In this document: positions 1-5,143 of the stretch, piece by piece
How the letters are laid out: every line of letters starts with the position of its first letter
Numbering within the stretch: position 1 is the stretch's first letter
Source of the DNA: an uncultured beta proteobacterium
GTDB lineage: Bacteria; Pseudomonadota; Gammaproteobacteria; Burkholderiales; Burkholderiaceae_C
Length of the DNA: 5,143 nt
Direction of reading: 5' to 3'
Assembly: GCA_903885415.1 (NCBI GenBank)
Contig: CAISIP010000273.1
Coordinates: forward strand, 1 to 5,143
Program-made: the position numbers and the translations under genes
The notes under the pieces: model-generated
What the model saw: only the letters and a program-made list of their open reading frames with translations
Told to the model about the DNA's origin: nothing
The model's database searches: none

Positions 1-132
1 GCGCCTGCAGGCAAGCCGGTCGTCGGATTCATCGACGCTTTGCCCTGCCATCCAATCCGACAGCCGGCTTCCCAGTTCCCGGTGGGCGTCATCAAAGAAC
101 GGCAGCGACAAATGGACCACGGGTGCCTGCAT
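1..132 (-). CDS. Acyl-CoA dehydrogenase-like protein, N-terminal part only (runs off the left edge)
   Basis: This frame is open from an ATG at 132-130 to the window edge, giving 44 residues that begin MQAPVVHLSLPFFDDAHREL. The pattern 'LPFFDDAHRELGSRLSDW', with a charged amphipathic helix, resembles the extreme N-terminus of acyl-CoA dehydrogenases found beside aromatic acyl-CoA monooxygenase genes. The catalytic base and FAD-binding regions lie outside the window, so the family call rests on the N-terminal pattern and context. The start is 3 bases after the stop of the hydratase-family gene, and a GGGGGA sequence precedes it by 7 bases, so it is very likely the fourth gene of the same operon. 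The inferred role is alpha,beta-desaturation of an alicyclic CoA thioester made from the hydroxylated or reduced aromatic ring. An unrelated protein cannot be excluded from 44 residues. Confidence 0.68.
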   Translation of the reverse strand, partial: MQAPVVHLSLPFFDDAHRELGSRLSDWMAGQSVDESDDRLACRR

Positions 133-135
133 GCC

Positions 136-990
136 TTAGTCCCCCATGAAAACGGGTTTCTGCCGGGCCGCAAAAGCGTCAAATGCACGCTTGAAATCCT
201 TGGTCTGCATGCAGATGGCCTGCGCCTGCGCCTCGGCTTCAACGGCCTGCTCGATGGTCATCGCCCATTCCTGCTGCAACATGGTCTTGGTCATGGCGTG
301 GCCGAAGGTTGGGCCGGATGCAAGTTCTGCTGCCAGTGCCTGCGCCTTCGCCAGCAAGTCGGCGCTATCGTGCAGCGCGTTGAAAAATCCCCAGGCAAGC
401 CCCTCCTGCGCGTTCATCGCGCGACCGGTGAAAAGCAGCTCGCTGGCCCTTCCCTGACCGATCACCCGCGGCAGCAACGCGCAGGCACCCATGTCAGCGC
501 CGGCTAGGCCAACCCGGGTAAACAGGAAGGCGGTCTTGGCCGACGGCGCACCCAAGCGCATATCACAAGCCAACGCGATCATCGCCCCGGCTCCAGCGCA
601 GATTCCGTCTATAGCACCAATGATCGGCTGTGGACAGTTGCGCATGGACTTGACCAGGTCGCCGGTCATGCGGGTGAACTCGAGCATCTCGGGCATGCTC
701 ATCTTGGTCAACGGTCCGATGATTTCATGAACGTCTCCGCCGGAGCAAAAGTTGCCGCCCGCGCCGGCCACCACGACCGCCTTGACATCGACACTGCGGC
801 GCAAGGCATCGAACAGGCCGCACAGCTCAGCGTAGGAGTCGAAACTCAGCGGGTTCTTGCGTTGCGGGCGGTTGAGCGTGATAGTGCCCACCGGACCATT
901 GCAGTGCCAAGAAAAATGCCGCGCCTCGTAGGCTGCGGTGGCTTCAAATCGCGGGCGCATCGGATTGGCGCTGCCGACATAGTGTTTCAT
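136..990 (-). CDS. Enoyl-CoA hydratase/isomerase (crotonase) family protein
   Basis: This is a 284-residue crotonase-fold enzyme of about the usual length with a slightly long N-terminus. Visible signatures are the first oxyanion-hole segment NFCSGGDVHE (residues 80-89), the second oxyanion and CoA-binding segment DGICAGAGAMIALACDMRLG (128-147), and the helix LLPRVIGQGRASELLFTGRAM. The two glutamates used by classical enoyl-CoA hydratase appear to be replaced by Met137 and about Arg159. An aspartate (Asp166 in GLAGADMGA) lies where 4-chlorobenzoyl-CoA dehalogenase has its catalytic Asp. The chemistry may therefore differ from simple hydration. The ATG overlaps the marR stop codon by 4 bases (ATGA), with AAGGA about 6 bases upstream, which supports this start and translational coupling; Met11 is a weaker alternative start. 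By context it acts in the cytoplasm on a ring-derived CoA thioester formed by the monooxygenase/reductase. The family is secure; the exact reaction is not. Confidence 0.9.
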   Translation of the reverse strand: MKHYVGSANPMRPRFEATAAYEARHFSWHCNGPVGTITLNRPQRKNPLSFDSYAELCGLFDALRRSVDVKAVVVAGAGGNFCSGGDVHEIIGPLTKMSMPEMLEFTRMTGDLVKSMRNCPQPIIGAIDGICAGAGAMIALACDMRLGAPSAKTAFLFTRVGLAGADMGACALLPRVIGQGRASELLFTGRAMNAQEGLAWGFFNALHDSADLLAKAQALAAELASGPTFGHAMTKTMLQQEWAMTIEQAVEAEAQAQAICMQTKDFKRAFDAFAARQKPVFMGD

Positions 991-1475
991 GGGCCGTCCT
1001 TGGTTGTGTTCTGGATCTGCTTCTTCACCTTGCCCAGCAACCGGTGCAAGGCGGAAATATCACTCGCCCTTAATCCCGCGAAAGCGGCCACCACCCAGCC
1101 TTCGTGTGATCGCGCAAGGCCGGCAAACTGGGACCTCCCCTTGGTGGTCAGGCGTATCTGGTAGGCCCGACGGTCACCTGGAACGGGTGCGCGCTCCACC
1201 AGGCCCTCGGCCACCAGCTGGTCGGTGATGCCGGTGATGTTGCCACCGGTGACCATCATGCGGCGCGACAGCTCGTTCATCTTCAGGCCATCGGGAGCGC
1301 GCTCGAGCTGCGCCATTAAGTCAAAGCGCGGCAAGGTGGTACTGAAACGCCCGCGCAACTCTGCACGAATCTGCTTTTCAACCAGCTGGGTGCAGGTCAG
1401 CATCCGTAGCCACAGCCGCAGCGCCTCCGGATGTTCCGCCGTAGTGCTACCGTCCAGCCGCGCCTCCTTGTCCAT
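987..1475 (-). CDS. MarR-family transcriptional regulator
   Basis: This 162-residue protein has the normal length and layout of a MarR regulator. An N-terminal dimerisation helix (about 15-44) is followed by a winged helix-turn-helix: LPRFDLMAQLERAPDGLKMNEL leads into the recognition helix around VTGGNITGITDQLVAEGLVERA (75-96). The wing carries the family hallmark DRRAYQIRLTTKG (101-113). A C-terminal helix ends in a basic stretch, KVKKQIQN. Its ATG directly abuts the stop of the upstream fusion gene (TGAATG, no gap) with a GAAGGGA ribosome site inside that gene, and its own stop overlaps the next start, so it is translated as part of the catabolic operon. MarR proteins of such operons are usually repressors released by an aromatic ligand, often its CoA thioester. 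The probable target is the palindrome at 3934-3951, which would make the operon self-regulating. The ligand is inferred, not seen. Confidence 0.93.
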   Translation of the reverse strand: MDKEARLDGSTTAEHPEALRLWLRMLTCTQLVEKQIRAELRGRFSTTLPRFDLMAQLERAPDGLKMNELSRRMMVTGGNITGITDQLVAEGLVERAPVPGDRRAYQIRLTTKGRSQFAGLARSHEGWVVAAFAGLRASDISALHRLLGKVKKQIQNTTKDGP

Positions 1476-3926
1476 TCAGATCCCTTCTTCGTCCGCAGCG
1501 CTGGCTGCGGGTTGCGCCGGTGATGCAGCAAGGTCGCGCTGCTTGCGCAACTCGCGATAAAGCTGGTCGCGTCCACTGAGGTAGGGCTGAGGCCAGTCGA
1601 CCGCACGCGACTGCAGTGCTGCTGCTTCGTGCAGCGTCCAGGCCGGATCCGCGAGATGCGGCCGCGCCACAGCGCACAGGTCGGCTCGCCCGGCGGCGAT
1701 GATGCTGTTGACCTGATCAGCCTGTGTGATGGCGCCCACAGCAATGGTCCGGATTCCGGCCTCGTTTCGGATGCGGTCCGCGAATGGCGTCTGGTACATC
1801 CGACCATAGACCGGTCTGGCGCCACGCGTGGTCTGCCCAGACGACACGTCGATCATGTCGCAGCCGGCCTGCTTGAACATTCGCGCTATCTCGACGGCGT
1901 CGTCAGCGTCATTTCCGCCGGTCGCCCAGTCATGCGCCGAAATCCGAACGCTCATCGGGCGCCCTTCGGGCCAGGCAGCACGCATCGCCCGAAACACCTC
2001 GAGCGGGTAACGGCATCGGTTGCCAAGCCCCGCCCTGCCCTGCCCTCCATATTCGTCGGTGCGCAAATTGGTCAACGGGGTGATAAAGCTCGACAGCAGG
2101 TAACCATGCGCGCAATGCAGTTCGAGCCAGTCGAAGCCGGCACGCGCTGCACGCCGGGTAGCGGCGACGAAATCGTCGATCAGCGCCAGCATGTCGGATC
2201 GTGCCATCGCTGAAGGCGTCTGATTTTGCTCGCCATAGGCAACCGCACTTGCGGCGATCAGCGGCCAGTTGGCGTGCGCTGCACCAGCCGGCAAGGGCTC
2301 GTCGGCCTGCTCCCAGCCGCGTTGGGTTGAGCCCTTGGGACCACTGTGCCCCAACTGCAGGCCGATGCAGGCACTGCTGTTGCGATGGACAAAGTCGACG
2401 ATGCGCTTGAAGCCCGCTTCCTGTGCATCGTTCCACAAGCCGGTGCAGCCAGGGGTGATGCGGCCGTGCGGATTCGGGCTGGTCATCTCGACCATGACCA
2501 GGGCGGCGCCACCGAGTGCCCGTGCACCCAGGTGCACCAGGTGAAAATCCTGCACCAGTCCATCGACCGCACTGTAGGTCGCCATCGGCGACACAACAAC
2601 ACGGTTCTTCAGAAGCGTCTGGCGCACTTGCAGCGGCAGCAACATCGGCATAGACGCGGGCCCATGGGCTGCGCTGGGAGCGGCAGCGAGACCCAAAATG
2701 TCCCGAACCCCTGGCGGCGCGGGCAGTCTGTGCGCCAGCCAATGCTCATAACTTGCCAACCAGGCGCGGTCGCGCAGTCGCAGATTTTCGTGGCTGATGC
2801 GCTGCGACCGGGTCAGCAGCGAATACGCGAACTGCTCGATCTCCATCGTCGTGTACCGCTGCACATTCTCGAACCACTCGGTCGAATTGCGTGCGGCGTT
2901 TTGAATCTTCAGAACTTCTACGCTGCGCCTGGCCTCGTAGTGCTGCAGCACAGCGTCCATGTCCACCGGTGCGCCCGCCTGCCAAGCGCCAGCGGCAAAT
3001 GCGCCAGCCAGGTCAATCGCGTCTTCCAGCGCCAACTTGGTTCCACTGCCGATCGAAAAGTGTGCGGTGTGCGCCGCATCGCCCATCAGCACCACCGGTA
3101 CACGCCGGTGTGACAACTGCTGCTGGTGCACCCAGGTCTTGCACATCACACGCGGAAACTGGATCCAGTGGGCAGAGCCCCGCAAATGCTTGGCATTGCT
3201 GACCAACGCATGGCCGTCAAGATAACGGGCAAACAGGCGTTCGCAAAACGCCACCCCCTCCTCCTGACCCATGTCATCAAGTCCGTGCGCCTCCCAGACC
3301 GCTTGCGGCGTCTCGACGATGAATGTGGAAGTGTTTTCATCGTACTTGTAGGCATGCGCCTGGAACCATCCATGCTCGGTGCGCTCGAACGCGAAAGTGA
3401 AGGCGTCAAAGGTTTTGTGCGTTCCGAGCCATACAAAGCGGCACCGCCTTGTATCGATGTCCGGCTGGTAGCTGTGCGCGTAGCGCGTGCGGATGCGACT
3501 GTTGAGCCCGTCGCTGGCAATCACCAGATCGGCTTGGTACTGCTCGGCCAGCAGCTGGTCGTCGGCAACCTCGGTTTCGAACAGCAGTTCCACGCCCAGT
3601 TCCCGACAGCGCTCCTGCAGGATGCTCAGCAGCCGCTTGCGTCCTATTCCGCAAAAGCCGTGCCCGCCCGATCGCACGCTGCGGCCCTTGAAAAATACCT
3701 CAATATCGTCCCAGTGGTTGAGGGCGTCATCGATGAGCGCACCGGTGATCGGGTCGGCCTGCCGCAGGTTATCGAGGGTCTGATCGGACAGCACAACGCC
3801 CCAGCCGAAGGTGTCGGACGCCCTGTTGCGCTCGGCCACCACGATGCGGTGCGACGGATCTTGTTGCTTCATCAGCAAGCCGAAATAAAGACCCGCCGGA
3901 CCACCGCCAATGCACAGCACATTCAT
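1476..3926 (-). CDS. Fused FAD monooxygenase / Old Yellow Enzyme reductase (salicylyl-CoA 5-hydroxylase or 2-aminobenzoyl-CoA monooxygenase/reductase family)
   Basis: This 816-residue two-domain flavoprotein has an N-terminal half that is a class A flavin monooxygenase. It shows the dinucleotide motif GGGPAG (7-12) with acidic Glu32, the DG motif VIASDGLNSR (135-144) and the second FAD motif LMGDAAHTAHFSIGSG (280-295). A linker at about 400-425 leads to an Old Yellow Enzyme barrel (about 426-785) with SPMATYSAVDG (446-456), the FMN/substrate histidine pair LHCAHGYLLSSF (His604, His607) and NLRTDEYGG (620-628). In 2-aminobenzoyl-CoA monooxygenase/reductase of Azoarcus evansii the first domain hydroxylates the ring with O2 and NADH and the second reduces the dearomatised product. 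Relatives are annotated as salicylyl-CoA 5-hydroxylase, so the substrate is either 2-aminobenzoyl-CoA or salicylyl-CoA. The hydratase and dehydrogenase neighbours lean towards the former. I chose the ATG at 3926 because the FAD motif starts right after it; an in-frame TTG at 3962 is part of the -35 box. No Shine-Dalgarno precedes the ATG. About four extra residues follow Gly628. Confidence 0.93.
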   Translation of the reverse strand: MNVLCIGGGPAGLYFGLLMKQQDPSHRIVVAERNRASDTFGWGVVLSDQTLDNLRQADPITGALIDDALNHWDDIEVFFKGRSVRSGGHGFCGIGRKRLLSILQERCRELGVELLFETEVADDQLLAEQYQADLVIASDGLNSRIRTRYAHSYQPDIDTRRCRFVWLGTHKTFDAFTFAFERTEHGWFQAHAYKYDENTSTFIVETPQAVWEAHGLDDMGQEEGVAFCERLFARYLDGHALVSNAKHLRGSAHWIQFPRVMCKTWVHQQQLSHRRVPVVLMGDAAHTAHFSIGSGTKLALEDAIDLAGAFAAGAWQAGAPVDMDAVLQHYEARRSVEVLKIQNAARNSTEWFENVQRYTTMEIEQFAYSLLTRSQRISHENLRLRDRAWLASYEHWLAHRLPAPPGVRDILGLAAAPSAAHGPASMPMLLPLQVRQTLLKNRVVVSPMATYSAVDGLVQDFHLVHLGARALGGAALVMVEMTSPNPHGRITPGCTGLWNDAQEAGFKRIVDFVHRNSSACIGLQLGHSGPKGSTQRGWEQADEPLPAGAAHANWPLIAASAVAYGEQNQTPSAMARSDMLALIDDFVAATRRAARAGFDWLELHCAHGYLLSSFITPLTNLRTDEYGGQGRAGLGNRCRYPLEVFRAMRAAWPEGRPMSVRISAHDWATGGNDADDAVEIARMFKQAGCDMIDVSSGQTTRGARPVYGRMYQTPFADRIRNEAGIRTIAVGAITQADQVNSIIAAGRADLCAVARPHLADPAWTLHEAAALQSRAVDWPQPYLSGRDQLYRELRKQRDLAASPAQPAASAADEEGI

Positions 3927-3933
3927 AGGAATA

Positions 3934-3951
3934 TAGTTTAAGCCTAAACTA
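3934..3951. promoter_or_regulatory. Palindromic operator, probable MarR binding site
   Basis: The 18-bp sequence TAGTTTAAGCCTAAACTA is an inverted repeat with perfect 7-bp arms (TAGTTTA / TAAACTA) and a 4-bp centre whose inner GC also pairs; 16 of 18 positions are symmetric. Size and symmetry are typical of MarR-dimer sites. It lies in an AT-rich island of otherwise GC-rich DNA, between the -35 box and the start codon of the first operon gene, and covers the likely -10 box. A bound protein would block RNA polymerase. The MarR gene of the same operon is the obvious candidate, though this pairing is inferred from position only. Confidence 0.72.
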
Positions 3952-3962
3952 AAGTCTGTCAA
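3935..3962 (-). promoter_or_regulatory. Sigma-70-type promoter of the catabolic operon
   Basis: On the minus strand a perfect -35 hexamer TTGACA (3962-3957) is followed after 16 bases by TAAACT (3940-3935), a 4 of 6 match to the -10 consensus. An overlapping TATATT (3935-3930) matches 5 of 6 but would sit 21 bases from the -35 box, which is too far. With the first -10 box, transcription would begin around 3932-3926, at or just before the ATG at 3926. The promoter is overlaid by the palindrome at 3934-3951, consistent with repression until an inducer appears. The hexamer match is directly visible; promoter activity is inferred. Confidence 0.6.
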
Positions 3963-4051
3963 CGCGGTTGCCGCTGGACGCGTGCCGAAATGGCGCTACG
4001 GCTCGCGCGCTTCGCATCATGCAGCTAATACCCGGGCTAGCGCCCTGGTAA
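3963..4051. other. Intergenic spacer between exported-protein gene and catabolic operon
   Basis: These 89 bases separate the stop of the exported-protein gene from the -35 box of the catabolic operon. I see no credible reading frame or RNA gene. A stem-loop overlaps its right end, and a few short GC-rich partial symmetries occur near 3984-4015 without a T-run. The spacer and the promoter at its left edge mark the boundary between two unrelated transcription units in the same direction. Confidence 0.6.
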
Positions 4052-4058
4052 TCAGGGC
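4042..4058 (-). terminator. Weak stem-loop spanning a stop codon, possible terminator
   Basis: A perfect 6-bp stem (GCCCTG / CAGGGC) with a 5-base loop overlaps the TGA stop (4054-4052) of the exported-protein gene. Its CAGGGC arm can alternatively pair over GGGC-N4-GCCC at 4034-4045. No T-run follows on the minus strand, so it does not look like a standard intrinsic terminator. It could instead protect the mRNA 3' end or be chance pairing in GC-rich DNA. Confidence 0.25.
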
Positions 4059-5023
4059 TTGGCCGGTTTTGGCAGCTTAGCGGCCCGCTTCGTCTTGCCA
4101 CGCTTGTGCGGTGGCTTTCTCAGCGGCTTGTTGGCGTGCGCAGGGGCGGCCGCCTTCGGTGCCGCCACGGCATTGCGCTTGGCTAACACCGGCGCCAACT
4201 CGGGCGTGGTCGATCCAGCTGGCGCTTGTTCGGCCAGCGCCAGCGCAAACGGGGCTACAGACTCGGCGTGCTGCCGCTGCCAGGATTCAGCGCCCGCGGC
4301 AATCGGTTCTGCAAGGCGCGGTGCCGATTCGGACACCAATTTTGGCGCCAAGGCTTGCGGCACGCCCGACGGCCCTGTCGCCTTGTTCTCATCCTGCGAA
4401 GCACTTGCAGCCGGCGCCGGGCTGCCTGCCGATGGCGCGGGATCGCTCACAAGCCGTTCTGTCGGCACGGCTATCGGTTCGTCCGTGGGCATGTCCTGCT
4501 GCGGGACGGTAGGGCCCGAACCCGCAGCGCCGGCGCCATGATCGGCGGTCAAAACGCGCTCATAGGCTTCGGCTCTTTGACGGAATTCGGCACGCGTCAG
4601 GCTGCTCTGGCCGCTGGAAACCAATACCTCACAGCGGCAATCCTTCGCAGAAGCGCCTCTCGCCGTTTCCGATACGGCCTGCTGCAGCCGTTCTTCACAG
4701 GTGGGCAGCGACAGGCTCTGGTCCGTCCCCCAGCCGAAGGCCTGGACGAAGGGGCATTGCCCGGGCGATCGGGTAGCGGAGATCGTGTAGGGAAAGTACC
4801 GGCGCGCCAGAGACTCGTAGCTTTGGCTTGGGGAGCCTGCAATGAAACCCGGCTTGGAAAGAAATGCAAGCTCCTTGAAGCATGAACTCAGGCCGTCTGC
4901 AAACCGCAACTGCGGCTCCAATACGCCGCATGCAGCACTCTGGGCATGGCCGGCGCCCGCGCTACACCCCAGGACAAACAAAGCCAGGGCACGCAAGCTT
5001 CGCGATAACGAGCAACAAATCAT
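4052..5023 (-). CDS. Exported protein with six-cysteine domain, Pro/Ala-rich linker and basic C-terminal tail; function unknown
   Basis: This 323-residue protein has a signal peptide: SRSLR precedes a hydrophobic stretch (LALFVLG) and a likely cleavage after GHA (residue 27). The mature N-domain (about 28-160) has six cysteines (32, 48, 90, 109, 129, 131) and a segment TCEERLQQAVSE...DCRCEVLVSSG, loosely like small exported domains with an 'A..aC....C.v' pattern. Disulfides in the periplasm are plausible. Residues about 161-278 are low-complexity Pro/Ala/Ser/Glu and probably disordered. The last 45 residues hold 14 Lys/Arg, two His and no acidic residue, in Ala/Pro-rich histone-H1-like style, suggesting binding to a polyanion or the cell wall (inference). 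I chose the ATG at 5023, preceded by GGGAGG (5032-5027). A GTG at 5041, overlapping the upstream stop as GTGA, would add six residues (MRHGRR) and is a real alternative. I do not recognise the family. Confidence 0.72.
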   Translation of the reverse strand: MICCSLSRSLRALALFVLGCSAGAGHAQSAACGVLEPQLRFADGLSSCFKELAFLSKPGFIAGSPSQSYESLARRYFPYTISATRSPGQCPFVQAFGWGTDQSLSLPTCEERLQQAVSETARGASAKDCRCEVLVSSGQSSLTRAEFRQRAEAYERVLTADHGAGAAGSGPTVPQQDMPTDEPIAVPTERLVSDPAPSAGSPAPAASASQDENKATGPSGVPQALAPKLVSESAPRLAEPIAAGAESWQRQHAESVAPFALALAEQAPAGSTTPELAPVLAKRNAVAAPKAAAPAHANKPLRKPPHKRGKTKRAAKLPKPAKP

Positions 5024-5037
5024 CCGCCTCCCATGCC

Positions 5038-5143
5038 TCACAAGACGCCGCCCCCGCCGCTGCCTGCACCATCGCCCCCGCCACCAAAGTCCGGGACACC
5101 GACCAGCGTAAGCGATGTGTCGACGATTGCCACCGAAGCAGAC
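5038..5143 (-). CDS. Glycine-rich C-terminal end of an unidentified protein (runs off the right edge)
   Basis: Reading leftwards from the window edge, the frame that ends in TGA at 5040-5038 encodes 34 residues: SASVAIVDTSLTLVGVPDF followed by a run of Gly with two Asp and one Ser, ending GGGGVL. The first half looks like beta-strand sequence and the tail is a flexible glycine-rich end. The stop falls 14 bases before the ATG of the exported-protein gene and overlaps its alternative GTG start by 4 bases, the spacing of two cotranscribed genes. Its frame differs from that of the next gene, and its codons look like real coding sequence. Too little is visible to name a family. Confidence 0.5.
   Translation of the reverse strand, partial: SASVAIVDTSLTLVGVPDFGGGGDGAGSGGGGVL

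Noticed and set aside
2033..2047. Tandem GCCCT-type microrepeat as an independent repeat element
   Set aside because: It has only about three copies and lies inside coding sequence; it is noted instead as the likely origin of the small insertion.
1930..2742. Second minus-strand open frame of 270 codons within the fusion gene
   Set aside because: It is the same strand in another frame, with no motif, while the overlapping frame carries all the OYE motifs.
2346..3113. Long open frame on the plus strand (255 codons)
   Set aside because: It is antisense to the fused monooxygenase/reductase with no family features; its composition is that of a mirror frame.
3126..3941. Long open frame on the plus strand (271 codons)
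   Set aside because: It lies opposite the FAD domain, shows no recognisable domain, and crosses the operator and promoter; it is a shadow of GC-rich coding DNA.
3957..3962. TTG start for the flavoprotein fusion, adding 12 residues
   Set aside because: The TTG is the first half of a perfect -35 hexamer, the extra residues overlap the operator and look non-protein-like, and the FAD motif in this family begins almost at the N-terminus, matching the ATG at 3926.
4059..4541. Plus-strand frame with an apparent hydrophobic N-terminus (MAGFGSLAARFVLPRL...)
   Set aside because: The hydrophobic run is simply the reverse complement of the Lys/Ala/Pro-rich tail and linker; there is no ribosome site and the rest is low complexity.
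4226..4885. Open frame on the plus strand (219 codons), opposite the exported-protein gene
   Set aside because: It has no signal peptide, domain or ribosome site, whereas the minus-strand frame has a convincing signal peptide, ribosome site and domain layout.
1..5143. CRISPR arrays, tRNA or rRNA genes, insertion sequences, attachment sites
   Set aside because: I saw no spaced direct repeats, cloverleaf or rRNA sequence, transposase motifs or flanking inverted repeats anywhere in the window.

Overview
The window reads as chromosomal DNA of a GC-rich, aerobic, aromatic-degrading proteobacterium, most likely a betaproteobacterium (Burkholderiales or Rhodocyclales). This is an inference from base composition, codon use and the gene set, not from a marker gene. 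Every gene I can support lies on the minus strand, so the biological order runs from the right edge to the left edge.

Right block (5143 to about 4052): the glycine-rich C-terminal end of an unidentified protein, followed almost at once by a gene for an exported protein. That protein has a signal peptide, a six-cysteine domain, a long Pro/Ala-rich linker and a very basic tail. Neither can be tied to a known function. The stretch 4051-3963 is non-coding; a small stem-loop overlaps the stop codon at its right end.

Left block (about 3962 to 1): a compact catabolic operon of four genes with spacings of 0, -4 and +3 bases. The first gene encodes a natural fusion of a flavoprotein monooxygenase and an Old Yellow Enzyme-type reductase. 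This is the family annotated as salicylyl-CoA 5-hydroxylase/oxidoreductase and includes 2-aminobenzoyl-CoA monooxygenase/reductase. It is followed by a MarR-type regulator, an enoyl-CoA hydratase/isomerase-family enzyme and the first 44 codons of an acyl-CoA dehydrogenase-like protein. Together they fit the CoA-dependent aerobic route for 2-aminobenzoate (anthranilate) or salicylate: the CoA-activated ring is hydroxylated and, in the anthranilate case, also reduced, then processed by beta-oxidation-like steps. The CoA ligase expected for the first step is not in the window.

Regulation: an 18-bp near-perfect palindrome (3934-3951) lies between a consensus -35 box and the first start codon and covers the likely -10 box. 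It is a strong candidate operator for the MarR protein encoded by the second gene. The promoter sits so close to the start codon that the operon mRNA may be leaderless.

I see no entirely new system. The points most worth following up are the operator and leaderless promoter, the hydratase-family protein lacking both canonical catalytic glutamates, a small insertion in the reductase domain, and the unassigned exported protein with a histone-H1-like tail.
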